Of a stretch of DNA of 49,347 bases, positions 1-8,789 are shown in pieces. A program made the translations under genes and the position numbers. The DNA is from Prevotella sp. Lineage in GTDB: Bacteria > Bacteroidota > Bacteroidia > Bacteroidales > Bacteroidaceae. Every line of letters begins with the position of its first letter. Position 1 is the first letter of the stretch. The stretch lies in contig JAFZBK010000001.1 in NCBI GenBank assembly GCA_017561825.1, positions 1-49,347 on the forward strand, in the 5' to 3' direction. The notes under the pieces are model-generated. The model was not told where the DNA came from, did no database searches, and saw only the letters and a program-made list of their open reading frames with translations.

Positions 1-64
1 AAGTTTAAGACGAAAAACAAAATAAAAGTGTATCTTTGCACTCGGAATTACGACCTCAGTCGAG

Positions 65-132
65 GCGGTACATTTGAAACCGCTAAGGCCGGCACATTTC
101 TTTCCGTTACAGCCGGCACATTGATTCCGCTA
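65..132. repeat. Three tandem imperfect repeats, IS21-end-like
   Basis: Three units start at 65, 88 and 112, each of the form GGYACATT, four or five bases, then CCGYTA. Spacing of 23-24 bp and the repeated GGCACATT core resemble the multiple terminal repeats of IS21-family elements in Bacteroidetes. No istA or istB gene lies inside the window, so this is either a solo remnant or the end of an element outside the left edge. Family assignment is an inference from pattern. Confidence 0.45.
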
Positions 133-252
133 TCTTCAATTTATCCATTCAATATTTCTATCAGTTCTTCTATTGTACAGCAAACATACACATTCTTTTT
201 AATATTGTGTTGTTATTGTTCAAAAAAGTGGATAATGAGATATAGGCACTCA

Positions 253-265
253 TCACAATTTGTGA
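253..265. promoter_or_regulatory. Palindromic operator-like site 1
   Basis: TCACAATTTGTGA is a palindrome around a central base. Its reverse complement occurs at 369-381, giving two copies of the same 13-bp site with centres 116 bp apart. A half site (GTCACAATTT) lies at 451-460. Could bind a dimeric regulator; no regulator gene is adjacent. Confidence 0.35.
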
Positions 266-358
266 TGACATCAAGAAAGAGAGTGTTGAATATTTACAAA
301 ACAAACTTGAAAACAGCTCTGTAGTATTGCTAAAATGTATTCATTTACAAGCGATTAC

Positions 359-391
359 AATCTTGCGGTCACAAATTGTGACCGCAAGATT
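359..391. terminator. Perfect hairpin, probable terminator
   Basis: Arms 359-374 and 376-391 are fully complementary (16 bp each around one central base). The core contains TCACAAATTGTGA, the same site as 253-265 inverted. It lies about 70 bp beyond the end of the minus-strand restriction gene and could terminate its transcript, though no long T run follows. Confidence 0.45.
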
Positions 392-459
392 ATTTGATAA
401 ATGGTGATTGATTCTAAGGGTTATAGCACGATAACAGGTACCTGGTACTTGTCACAATT

Positions 460-2811
460 TTACAATTCCCTCCTATGCTTTAACACTTCCTCAGCCGTGC
501 AGAACAAAGGTTCGTAAGCAACATATTCCTTAAACTCTTCTATGTGTTTATGTTTTATGTTTGTAAGTAACGCATTCATATCCAAACGCCCGATGCTCAC
601 CTCCTCATCAAAACGGAAGAAAGTATAGTTTCCATTTACTTCCAGTGGATAACCGGTAGCACGCATCCTTTCTTCAGTTACTCTTCCTGCCATATCCTTA
701 ACGTGGAACACACGATATTCGCCAGTCGTTTCCACTCCGTCTGTATACAGAATAACAAACTGGATGTTTTTCTTTTTATAGAAGCCTTCAGTATGTGCAC
801 CATCCCGCACCTCTTCATCACTCTTTAATTTCAGACGTACATTATATATCAATGACCCTTTGTCATTATTGCCTAAAATCCACTGGAGATGCTCCTTGTT
901 TTTATAATAACCGATTAATATGCCTCTGTTCAGATCACGCTCCAGATAGTGTATCGTCAACCATTGTGGTGTGGTAACAGGGCGTTCTAGTTCTTGCTCG
1001 ATATCAGATTTTAGAACATTCAGCGGGTCTTGCCCCATGTTGCAAGGCTGGATGACAAAAAACTTGGCCAGTTCATCATATTGCCCTTGCGTTTCCGGCA
1101 TGTTCCTTGTTGGACGGGCATACGCAAAAAACATACTGCGTTCCTCACCATATGGCTGGAACACCCGACCATTCAGATCATAGAAATGCTGCCGCAGATA
1201 TTGAGCGCCATCAACGCCCAATCGTGCTTTCATAGCATATATCATAAACTCATTCTCTATCACCGCACGAATTTCGTCACGGAATATCTTACGGACATGC
1301 TGCTTCCACTGCGCTTTCTCGTTGACCTTGTCACGTCCATAGAGATAAAGGATATAGAGGAAGTTGACATCATACTGCGAAAGGAAAAGAGTATCCCTGT
1401 CAAATAGTCTGTCCGGGAACTGATAAGACACCTTTGTACAATGCTTGCCGCCTTTATCAAAATGTTTTTTAATGTTGTTCTCACCATCATTATACCGATG
1501 GTCTTTATAGACAAACGCACTGATAAAGAAGTTGGGTATCACATCGTATCCCTCCGTCAGCGAGTTGTCTTGAAGATGAATGTCACTGAATTTTTCCTTA
1601 TCGGCTTTCCGCTGCGCCTTCTCCTTATCGTCAAATCGCGTGTCGTCTGCGGCAAACAAGTCGACATTCCACTGAATGACGTTTCGGGCGTATGTATATT
1701 GTTTGTAGATGGATTCGGATGTCAACGGATGCCCGCTCTTATAGTATTTACTATCACCGATGTAATATACCTCCCTGTTCTTCTGCACATCTGCCGATGT
1801 CAGTGCCAGATCTGCATACATGTGATCCACCCGTTTGCCATCGTCCTGGTCAGCAAGTCCCTTTGGTATTTTGTTGTGTGGTGTACCTATCAGCTCGTCA
1901 ATCATCGCCTCAAATACGATGTTAAAGCTCTTGGCAAGAATATACTCCTGAGTATGGGTATTGATGGCGATGCGATACGAGTTCTCAAAGAACGCGTAGC
2001 ACAAGTCCCATAGTTGCAGGGCTTTGTCCGAGAAGTATTTGTACTTGATCTGCATGAGCCTCATCTTGCCCATCCCACGCAGATATTGTTTGAACTGCTT
2101 GCCTGTTATCAAATCATACTGAATGTTGATAGGCGTATGAAAACCATACTCGCTATTCAGATAGTTCAAGATGCTATAGAAGATAACAAACAGCTCTTCT
2201 TCGTAGTTGATAATGCGCTTCTTGTTGACGGGGTTCAAGTAAACCGCATCATCCCCCTGTATAAATGCCTGAGAGTGACTGATGGTTCGCGTCCAGTTAA
2301 TCTTGTTGTTTCCCCGATGCAAGTTCTTGATGGTGAATAGCACGAAGTCCTTGTTCTCCTGATTGAAGTTGATGAGCGATAGTACGATATCCAGATAGGT
2401 ATTGGCACGATGCCGTTTTCCTCTACCAGCTTGTGGCAGATGTTTATAGAGGATGACCTTGCTGTCAGGATTGGCTTTGTAGAATACGCTCAGCGCACGG
2501 TATATCCACACCGAGAACTCATAGATAAACTTACGATACTCCTTGCTTAGTTTCTTCTGCCCCTCTGGTGTCAGCACCTGCTCCGGACTTACCTGCTCAC
2601 CATTTGGAAACTCCATGCCCACCAATGTCTCCTGTTCTGTCAGCAGCACCTTGGGCAGGATGAACACACAATCATGCAGATGTGGATTATAGAAATACCC
2701 CACATACTGCACGCTCACCTTCTTGTTGACATCCTGCAAGACATAGATGTCCTTCAGAACCTTCTCCACAAGGTGGCTTTCATATTGGTGTTCTTCAAAC
2801 AGGATGTACAT
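460..2811 (-). CDS. LlaJI-family restriction endonuclease (McrC-like)
   Basis: Predicted DNA-cleaving subunit of a two-component restriction system that works with the McrB-like ATPase encoded upstream. The 783-residue protein has a PD-(D/E)XK-like pattern: Glu near 301, Asp329 in a VDHMYADLAL segment, and Asp353-x-Lys355 in YYIGDSKYYK, followed by a Tyr/Gln-rich helix. In Lactococcus LlaJI the two restriction subunits are McrB-like and McrC-like and are encoded beside C5 methyltransferases, matching the order seen here. The first 300 residues carry no motif I can name and may bind DNA or the partner. It is the last gene of a minus-strand run and is separated from the preceding ATP-binding gene by 141 bp containing a duplicated repeat. 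Family assignment is good; the target sequence is unknown. Confidence 0.72.
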   Translation of the reverse strand: MYILFEEHQYESHLVEKVLKDIYVLQDVNKKVSVQYVGYFYNPHLHDCVFILPKVLLTEQETLVGMEFPNGEQVSPEQVLTPEGQKKLSKEYRKFIYEFSVWIYRALSVFYKANPDSKVILYKHLPQAGRGKRHRANTYLDIVLSLINFNQENKDFVLFTIKNLHRGNNKINWTRTISHSQAFIQGDDAVYLNPVNKKRIINYEEELFVIFYSILNYLNSEYGFHTPINIQYDLITGKQFKQYLRGMGKMRLMQIKYKYFSDKALQLWDLCYAFFENSYRIAINTHTQEYILAKSFNIVFEAMIDELIGTPHNKIPKGLADQDDGKRVDHMYADLALTSADVQKNREVYYIGDSKYYKSGHPLTSESIYKQYTYARNVIQWNVDLFAADDTRFDDKEKAQRKADKEKFSDIHLQDNSLTEGYDVIPNFFISAFVYKDHRYNDGENNIKKHFDKGGKHCTKVSYQFPDRLFDRDTLFLSQYDVNFLYILYLYGRDKVNEKAQWKQHVRKIFRDEIRAVIENEFMIYAMKARLGVDGAQYLRQHFYDLNGRVFQPYGEERSMFFAYARPTRNMPETQGQYDELAKFFVIQPCNMGQDPLNVLKSDIEQELERPVTTPQWLTIHYLERDLNRGILIGYYKNKEHLQWILGNNDKGSLIYNVRLKLKSDEEVRDGAHTEGFYKKKNIQFVILYTDGVETTGEYRVFHVKDMAGRVTEERMRATGYPLEVNGNYTFFRFDEEVSIGRLDMNALLTNIKHKHIEEFKEYVAYEPLFCTAEEVLKHRREL

Positions 2812-2847
2812 ATATACCTATTTAAATATCTTCTTTTCGGTACCTTG

Positions 2848-2955
2848 GCAAATTACAGGCAAATTAGATAGAATTTCTTATCGTTCTGATTTTTAGGCAT
2901 TTGCCATAAATAGCATCTTACAAATCACTCTCTCTAGCAAATTACAGGCAAATTA
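2848..2955. repeat. 19-bp direct repeats, each a doubled 8-mer
   Basis: GCAAATTACAGGCAAATTA occurs at 2848-2866 and again, identical, at 2937-2955, where it includes the stop codon of the ATP-binding gene. Each copy is GCAAATTA-cag-GCAAATTA, so the 8-mer recurs every 11 bp, about one helical turn. This lies between the last two genes of the restriction operon and may be an operator or a duplication scar. Confidence 0.6.
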
Positions 2956-4410
2956 AACTGCCGCCCATGTTGGAACATAACGCATATAGCGTTTTGCTGT
3001 TTTAGGATCGAGAGCTTTTACTTTATTTTTATCTACAGCCTCTTTTATTAGCCTGGATATACTACCAGCAGACGACTCTTTAAGGCCAAACCTATCACGC
3101 AAAGAGGTGTTGGTCAATGCATCGCCTTGAATATACATCAAACAGGCATGAAGATAGCATGACCAAATCTTGTCGTCTGCAGGGATGTTTTTGAACTCCA
3201 TCTCTGAGAAAATGGTAACCTTAGTCGATTCTTCAAAGACCTCTATCCTTGGTGCTGGCAGGTATTGTATCTCACATGCCAAAACCATTCTGTCCCATCC
3301 TCTGCCTAATTCTTCGCACATCTTCATTCTACGCATGAGAGACGCCATTTTTTCGTTTCTCGATTTGGGAGGATTATCAATAATTCTCATGATATCCACC
3401 AAGGGGGTGCCAGGATTAGTCACTTCTATTCGGTTATCAAAAACTTCTACGACCGGTCCTGCTCCTGTTATATAAAGATCTTGATGAATTAAGCTGTTGG
3501 CTATGGCTTCTCTTATTGAAGGCAAAGGGTATCTACTCTTTGTTGTCAATGCAACAGATGCAGCATCTTCACTGCTTGGCAATAGAGCACTTACAAACCT
3601 TACTATTTCCTCGAAGCAAACGGCATAACCACTATTGAAGGTCTCTTCTTTCTGGATAAACAATCTATTTCTTCCTTGATATTGAACCACTCGCATGGCT
3701 TTGCGTCCCAGTCTAGGGAAAGCATTCAGGTCTTTGGCAAACAAGATTGCCCCTAAGTTAGTAATACCATAAAGACCATTGTCATGCTTGACAGCAACTC
3801 CATCTTCTATAAGATAATGCATCACCTCCTTTTCTTCGGTTGGCTGAGGAATCTTTAGCATAGAAAAATAAACTCCACTATCAATCATCCTCAGCACATC
3901 GGCATATCTCAAATCCTTGGTAGGACACATATCTTCAAATCGACTATTGCGAAGCTTGTCCCACAATTGAGCCATGAGTTCTGGATAATCGTTCAGCTTT
4001 TTTGTATAGCTCCCACTTCGTATGTATTCTGTCTTTTCAAATGCTACCGGAGTCAGCAATGCTTTATGGATCCTGATTATTTCTATATGATTGCCATCAA
4101 TCTCTGTATCCAAAAATTCAAAATTAGCATTCTTCGATAACTGATGCCTTAACCAATTCTCAAGTTCTTCCTGTCCCTTCGTCTGTAAAGCCAGACGCAC
4201 AGAAGTACCAATGATATTATGGGTGGTATCATCAATGCCCCAAACCATGTAGGCAAAATCTCTGTCTTTTAGGGTTGCTGTATTGGCGAGGGCACTAATA
4301 TCCTCACCAATCATTTTGGGGTCATCATTGTTATGTTTGAATTCAACCCACCCAGTCTCTTTGGGCAGTTTACATAATTCTTTTACAAGTATGTCAATGT
4401 TTCCTTCCAT
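2953..4410 (-). CDS. AlbA_2 / GHKL ATP-binding protein
   Basis: A 485-residue protein of the group often annotated as putative transcriptional regulator or RecG-like ATP-binding protein. The N-terminal 130 residues match the Schlafen AlbA_2 (divergent AAA_4) domain: the start has E-x-K-H followed by DISALANT and a VWGIDD strand. The middle region carries a GHKL-type ATPase pattern (REAIANSLIHQDL, then a short NPGTPL lid), and the C-terminal 80 residues look like a winged helix. It starts 19 nt after the McrB-like gene and so is probably co-transcribed. This family is not a standard part of LlaJI or McrBC systems, so it may be a regulator of the operon, an added defence component, or a chance insertion. 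Confidence 0.7.
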   Translation of the reverse strand: MEGNIDILVKELCKLPKETGWVEFKHNNDDPKMIGEDISALANTATLKDRDFAYMVWGIDDTTHNIIGTSVRLALQTKGQEELENWLRHQLSKNANFEFLDTEIDGNHIEIIRIHKALLTPVAFEKTEYIRSGSYTKKLNDYPELMAQLWDKLRNSRFEDMCPTKDLRYADVLRMIDSGVYFSMLKIPQPTEEKEVMHYLIEDGVAVKHDNGLYGITNLGAILFAKDLNAFPRLGRKAMRVVQYQGRNRLFIQKEETFNSGYAVCFEEIVRFVSALLPSSEDAASVALTTKSRYPLPSIREAIANSLIHQDLYITGAGPVVEVFDNRIEVTNPGTPLVDIMRIIDNPPKSRNEKMASLMRRMKMCEELGRGWDRMVLACEIQYLPAPRIEVFEESTKVTIFSEMEFKNIPADDKIWSCYLHACLMYIQGDALTNTSLRDRFGLKESSAGSISRLIKEAVDKNKVKALDPKTAKRYMRYVPTWAAV

Positions 4411-4429
4411 ATTATGCTATTTGTTTCTC

Positions 4430-6256
4430 TTAGCTATTCTCTTCGTTTGTCTTTTTCCAGTTCATCACTTTTTTCACGAAGTCAGTCAGCCGTTCCGTAT
4501 TTACCTTTTCGCCATCCTCGTCGTAGAAGTCGGGGAAAGTCAGATCCTTTTCCGTCTCTTTGCCTTCGTTATCCTTTGAAGTATAACGGAACAGCGACGC
4601 GTCCTCAAAGCCATAGTCCTTGAACACGTCGTTCCACAGATAGAAGATGACCTTCGACACAAATGTCTCTTCGTCTATCTTGTCACCCTTGGCACAGCAG
4701 AAGAAATAGCCCAACTGCTTGTCAGCGCTCGATGTCATCGAAGCAATGATCTCGTTGATTTTCTGAATAAAGTCCCACCAAGAAAACAGTTTACCTGCTT
4801 CATCCATCTTCACATCAACTTTCCAATCCAGCTTGTTGCCGTTCTCGTCCCTGCCTTCCTTTATCTTGATATACTTCCATTCCCAGCGACGCTTAAAGGC
4901 AGAGTCGATGGGGAACAGGCTTTGGTCACTCGTGTTCATCGTGGCCCAGATATAGAGATTCTTGGGGAGCAGCAACACGCGCCCCTCTTGTACATCTTCA
5001 GAGAGTGTTGCGTCATAGTTACTGGTGTATTTATCGACCTTGTCATCAATTTGCAATTCGCCAGCAAGTGGATATTCCCCTTCTTTAGAGAAGGCATCTC
5101 TGACAGTATCTCGCAAATCAGTATCTGCCTCGATGGGATATTCAGAAAAACCATTATCCGACCTGTCTAATAGTTGGAATATGTCTCCGAATATCTGGGC
5201 GCAGTTGCCACGATTGATTTCCTCAATTACAAGGAATTGGGGAGCAGGGGTGTCGGGGTTTTCAGAATAGAGTTTCCAAGCACCTAAATATGCTTTTAGG
5301 AAGGCCTGTTTTATGAATTTGTATGTAATACGTTTTTCCTTGTATGTGCCTTCATTTTGATTTAGACTGATACCATTATTCACCACAACGGGTACAACCT
5401 TTTGAGCAACATCGTCCATAACAGGTTTATATGCCCCTACGAAAGTAGAATAGTCACTATCGGGATGGAAGGTAGTGCGAACCACCTTCTGGTCTTTAGT
5501 TTTCTTCTTTATTTCATGTGATTTTCCCGTTCCAGGTGCTCCATAGAAGATTTGTTGGAGAGGGTTAACTAAATTCAATTGCATATCTTTTTTTGTGTCA
5601 CTTATTGGATAAAAATCATTAAAATCAAGTTGTGTTAAAATCAAGCATTTCTGAGTGGCTTGATTGGCATATAATGTTTGAACAAATGGTGCTTGACCAA
5701 GTGCGCCTGGGTGAGATTTTATAAATGTCGGGCTTTCGAATGAGATTGTTAGCGGGTCGGAAGTAGCATGATTTAAATATGGAAGGATTTCACTATTGCG
5801 ATATGGTGTTTCGGTAAATAGTATATCCCTATTTTCAAAGTTAAACCATTCCTCGATTTCCTCTTTCTCCAAATGGAGTGTATCCAAAAAGCGCCCTATC
5901 AACTTTTCTGCTGTAACATCATCATCAAATGCTTTTGTTCTAAAGAACCAAGATGCCACATCATAAATGTTTGGTTTTGATGAAAACATTTGTTCTGGAA
6001 GGAATTTTATCCAATGGTTTGAAAAAATGACAGTCCACTCAGCAGATGAGTTATAGTACTTTGCAGTGTCGTCAAAACTAAATATTTCTTCAAGCCAATT
6101 GGAAACATCTGCCGTTCCAAATACATATGGCTTTGCAGGTATTATTTTTTGGTTTATTGCTTTAAGTATAGCAACTACACCCCAAAACTTATTTTGGGTT
6201 TTTCCTTTGCATCCTTCAAAGGAACTAACTACTGATGGTATAGAAATATACTTCAT
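4430..6256 (-). CDS. McrB-like AAA+ NTPase of restriction system
   Basis: Motor subunit of the LlaJI/McrBC-type restriction system. The AAA+ module fills the C-terminal two thirds of 608 residues: Walker A GAPGTGKS at 239-246, Walker B in VIEEINRGN at 343-351, and MNTSDQSL at 440-447, equivalent to the MNTAD signature that marks GTP-using McrB proteins. An arginine pair in FKRRWEW follows. The N-terminal 230 residues have no motif I recognise and by analogy would recognise modified or specific DNA. Its start codon overlaps the methyltransferase stop by 4 nt (ATGA), implying translational coupling. Nucleotide preference (GTP versus ATP) cannot be read with certainty. Confidence 0.82.
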   Translation of the reverse strand: MKYISIPSVVSSFEGCKGKTQNKFWGVVAILKAINQKIIPAKPYVFGTADVSNWLEEIFSFDDTAKYYNSSAEWTVIFSNHWIKFLPEQMFSSKPNIYDVASWFFRTKAFDDDVTAEKLIGRFLDTLHLEKEEIEEWFNFENRDILFTETPYRNSEILPYLNHATSDPLTISFESPTFIKSHPGALGQAPFVQTLYANQATQKCLILTQLDFNDFYPISDTKKDMQLNLVNPLQQIFYGAPGTGKSHEIKKKTKDQKVVRTTFHPDSDYSTFVGAYKPVMDDVAQKVVPVVVNNGISLNQNEGTYKEKRITYKFIKQAFLKAYLGAWKLYSENPDTPAPQFLVIEEINRGNCAQIFGDIFQLLDRSDNGFSEYPIEADTDLRDTVRDAFSKEGEYPLAGELQIDDKVDKYTSNYDATLSEDVQEGRVLLLPKNLYIWATMNTSDQSLFPIDSAFKRRWEWKYIKIKEGRDENGNKLDWKVDVKMDEAGKLFSWWDFIQKINEIIASMTSSADKQLGYFFCCAKGDKIDEETFVSKVIFYLWNDVFKDYGFEDASLFRYTSKDNEGKETEKDLTFPDFYDEDGEKVNTERLTDFVKKVMNWKKTNEENS

Positions 6257-7284
6257 GGGTTAATAGAATTATAACTGTTAATCATTTCTTTCATTATCAA
6301 ATCGATAATAGGAACACTAACTGAATTCCCTAATTGATGGTATGCTTGTGCATCAGAAACAGGGAATTTGAAGTCATCTGGGAAACCTTGTAATCTTTGG
6401 GCCTCAAGTACAGATAGCTTTCTCCTGATATCCCATAGTTTCGGTGTCCTATTGGCAATAATTGTTGACGCATACGTGTCGAGACAGGAATAGAACGCTT
6501 CCTGTATCTGTGTTTTTGCCACATCACCTACATGAAATCTCAAAGAACCATCGGGCTTTTGGAATGAATATACACCATACTTCCCTTTTTTTGTATTAGG
6601 ATTATATTTAGAATTGTCATGCTCTATCCTATCACCAGGCTTGGCAATAGAAAAATGATAGTCAATTCTGTCTAACTCGAATTGGGATAGACGTAATGAA
6701 GGATTATTATCATCCAAATTGACGATGTCTCTCAATACAGGGTGACCACCAATAGATTTCGGCCAAGAAAATTCAACATTCTTCCTAAAAGCTACACAAT
6801 ACCATCGCTCTCTCTTTTGAGGTAATCCAAAATCAAGAGATGAAAGAATTGTCCAATGAGGGAAGTATCCCAATTCTTTTAGCTTCTCTAAGATAATGTT
6901 AAGGGTCTTCCCTTTTTCATGAGATTTCAACCCTTTTACATTCTCTAAAAACACCATTGGAGGTTTGTGGTATTCTAATATCCTACATATATCAAAAAAC
7001 AATGTACCACGAATCTCGTCGTTGAAACCTTGCTTCTCACCAGCGTAACTAAATGGCTGACACGGAAAACCTGCTGCCAGAATATCGAATGAAGGAATGT
7101 CTTTGGCATCAATCTTTTTTATATCACCAGCAGGTATTTCACCGAAATTTGCCTCATAGGTCTGCTGAGCAAATTTGTCGTTGTCGCAGGAGAATACACA
7201 TCTAACATTATTCTTCTTCATAGCAAGGCGAAAGCCACCTATACCACAGAAAAGATCAATCCCTTTTATTTCTTTATTTGCCAT
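6253..7284 (-). CDS. DNA (cytosine-5-)-methyltransferase
   Basis: Modification enzyme of the restriction system; transfers methyl from S-adenosylmethionine to C5 of cytosine. All key motifs are present in order: motif I DLFCGIGGFRLA, motif IV GFPCQPFSYAG with the catalytic Cys, motif VI ENVKGL, motif VIII QKRERWY, and motifs IX-X ending in QLGNSVSVPII. About 343 residues, the usual length. I place the start at the ATG at 7284, 2 nt after the upstream stop, rather than at 7305 inside the upstream gene, because motif I begins soon after it. LlaJI itself carries two C5 methyltransferases for an asymmetric site; only one is present here, which suggests a palindromic target or protection of one strand by another enzyme. 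Confidence 0.92.
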   Translation of the reverse strand: MANKEIKGIDLFCGIGGFRLAMKKNNVRCVFSCDNDKFAQQTYEANFGEIPAGDIKKIDAKDIPSFDILAAGFPCQPFSYAGEKQGFNDEIRGTLFFDICRILEYHKPPMVFLENVKGLKSHEKGKTLNIILEKLKELGYFPHWTILSSLDFGLPQKRERWYCVAFRKNVEFSWPKSIGGHPVLRDIVNLDDNNPSLRLSQFELDRIDYHFSIAKPGDRIEHDNSKYNPNTKKGKYGVYSFQKPDGSLRFHVGDVAKTQIQEAFYSCLDTYASTIIANRTPKLWDIRRKLSVLEAQRLQGFPDDFKFPVSDAQAYHQLGNSVSVPIIDLIMKEMINSYNSINP

Positions 7285-7286
7285 AC

Positions 7287-7565
7287 TTAATCTACGAAGA
7301 GCCAATTGTTAGCAATTTCAGAAATCATATCATAATCTGCTTCTGGTTTTCCATCTTCACCAACGCGAACCAACTCCTTCAATGGATGCAGTTCTGTTGT
7401 ATTGCCTATCTTGATTTTCTCCTTAGCATCAGCCATTAATGTGATTTTACCACACCTGCGGCCAATAGCGAGGACATCATCCTCGTTATATAATTTCTGA
7501 ATATAGTCTTCAACTATATAAGTTATGCGTTGTTCAAATGCGCGTGTATCTTGTATTGTTGCCAT
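7287..7565 (-). CDS. Small protein of unknown function, first gene of R-M operon
   Basis: A 92-residue soluble protein that I do not recognise. It is mixed alpha/beta, with no clear helix-turn-helix, no signal peptide and no cysteine motif. A strong promoter lies 25-55 bp upstream, making this the leader gene of the methyltransferase/McrB/AlbA/LlaJI operon. The position is where a controller protein often sits in restriction-modification operons, but the sequence does not look like an Xre-type C protein. It could also be a specificity or inhibitor subunit. Confidence 0.65.
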   Translation of the reverse strand: MATIQDTRAFEQRITYIVEDYIQKLYNEDDVLAIGRRCGKITLMADAKEKIKIGNTTELHPLKELVRVGEDGKPEADYDMISEIANNWLFVD

Positions 7566-7589
7566 AATTCGATTTTTGTTTTCTGCTTA

Positions 7590-7620
7590 CAAAGATAATA
7601 ATTTATCAATAAACGACAAA
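7590..7620 (-). promoter_or_regulatory. Promoter of the restriction-modification operon
   Basis: On the minus strand TTTG (7620-7617) is followed after exactly 19 nt by TATCTTTG (7597-7590), the Bacteroidetes -33/-7 consensus. It sits 25 bp before the start of the small first gene. Confidence 0.75.
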
Positions 7621-7700
7621 GGGATTAGAGTGGAAAAATTATTGTCGTGTGAAAAGGTACTTGTCTCTATCCCAAAATATTTGTAAAATGTGTAATGAGG

Positions 7701-8543
7701 TTAAGTTCCACAAAAAATATGATCTCTATGATATGCCAGGAAGTCGCGATTGGGCATAAACTCAGAGGGCATCGTGAGCTTCTTTCCAATAATACAACCA
7801 AAGTGCTGGGCGTAGTATTCTTTCGTCTCGTTTTCGCGAAGAGCTGAAGATAGATGGACTTTATAGTCATCGGGAGAGAAGGTAATCAGCCCCTTGTCAA
7901 AAGCCTTGTCGTAAAGCGCAGATAGACAGATCCCGTTGCAGGGGTTAAGACGAAATTGCTTATGAGACTTATCTCTCCACGGTATGATATGGCTAGCCAG
8001 TAGCAATTGTGGTATATCGATTCCTGTCAGAGCACAGCGACCGCCATAATTGTAAAGAATCATACGACGGAAGTAGTCCTGACCTTTTCTTTGTTTTGTT
8101 AATGACTCTTTGTCTTCTCCTTCCTTGGTTATGTCAAAGTGGTCAATCAGTTTCTTTGATATTCTCTGTGGATTTGTTTCATGAGCTACAATACGGTCTG
8201 CTTCGATCACCTCCTCTTCATATTGTGCGTACTCGATCAGACTAGACAAAGCTGCAGAGCAAAATCCACCAAGCGGATAACTCTTTTGTTTCGAGCTGCC
8301 AAAGTCAAAGATATTAGGCAGTCCTATCTTCATCTTCTTCACCTCGTCTTTGACCAGATCCAACACTTTCTCTATGATGGAAATGTCATGAATATCATAG
8401 AGCGATTGGCCATTTAAATCAATCACATTCTGATGCAGCAGCACTTTATCAAGAATATTTATCGCTTGAGAATAACTGTTCGCTTTTCCTGAATTCTCTG
8501 GAGAAAGCCTGGTATTGAAATCAATAAAACCCTGTCTGTCCAT
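7701..8543 (-). CDS. HNH endonuclease, restriction-associated
   Basis: A 280-residue protein whose C-terminal 110 residues match the HNH_2 pattern: RCALTGIDIP, then LLASHIIPW with the first catalytic His, NPCNGICLSALYDKAFDKGLI with the Asn and acidic residues. The N-terminal part is helical without a named domain. HNH_2 proteins are common in restriction and other DNA-targeting systems. It lies 135 bp upstream of the restriction operon on the same strand and has its own TATCTTTG promoter box, so it may be a separate unit such as a Vsr-like or second restriction nuclease. Confidence 0.75.
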   Translation of the reverse strand: MDRQGFIDFNTRLSPENSGKANSYSQAINILDKVLLHQNVIDLNGQSLYDIHDISIIEKVLDLVKDEVKKMKIGLPNIFDFGSSKQKSYPLGGFCSAALSSLIEYAQYEEEVIEADRIVAHETNPQRISKKLIDHFDITKEGEDKESLTKQRKGQDYFRRMILYNYGGRCALTGIDIPQLLLASHIIPWRDKSHKQFRLNPCNGICLSALYDKAFDKGLITFSPDDYKVHLSSALRENETKEYYAQHFGCIIGKKLTMPSEFMPNRDFLAYHRDHIFCGT

Positions 8544-8600
8544 GCCATTAGTGTTTCATGAATGTTGTTCCGCTCTACTCTGTTTGTAGTATTTTGTTTA

Positions 8601-8608
8601 CAAAGATA
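8601..8608 (-). promoter_or_regulatory. -7 box upstream of HNH gene
   Basis: CAAAGATA on the plus strand reads TATCTTTG on the minus strand, 58 bp before the HNH start. No good TTTG is present at the right distance, so strength is uncertain. Confidence 0.5.
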
Positions 8609-8713
8609 CGAAAAAAAAACAATACATTTGAATAATAAGGTGGATTTTTTGTTCTTAGACCAAGAAAATCCGCACCGACCCAATGGCGCACGCGCCAAAT
8701 GAAAAATTAAAAA

Positions 8714-8778
8714 TTAACTTCGTTGACTTTTGTCACGACTCGGCCAAACGTGCCAGCACGATGGCTCTTGCTGCTCCA
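8714..8778 (+). repeat. Dispersed hairpin repeat, copy A
   Basis: First of a dispersed family. It starts with TTAACTTCGTTGAC, shares a 28-bp identical block (8717-8744) with copy B, has a CGTGC-ca-GCACG hairpin at 8749-8760, and ends in GCTGCTCCA. Confidence 0.7.
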
Positions 8779-8789
8779 AAAGTTGAAAA

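Larger units (their letters stand above)
1..459. other. Non-coding left edge with repeat and palindromes
   Basis: No convincing gene is visible here. A plus-strand reading frame from 28 to 324 has no recognisable domain and runs through the tandem repeats at 65-132, so I leave it out. A TATCTTTG box near 31-38 looks like a Bacteroidetes -7 element. The stretch also holds two palindromes sharing a TCACAA core, one of which is a likely terminator for the gene ending at 460. Confidence 0.6.

Noticed and set aside
28-324. A 98-codon plus-strand open frame
   Set aside because: It runs through tandem repeats and a palindrome, with no domain and no coding character.
1441-2340. Long plus-strand frames inside the restriction endonuclease gene
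   Set aside because: They are antisense to a recognisable protein and lack any family feature.
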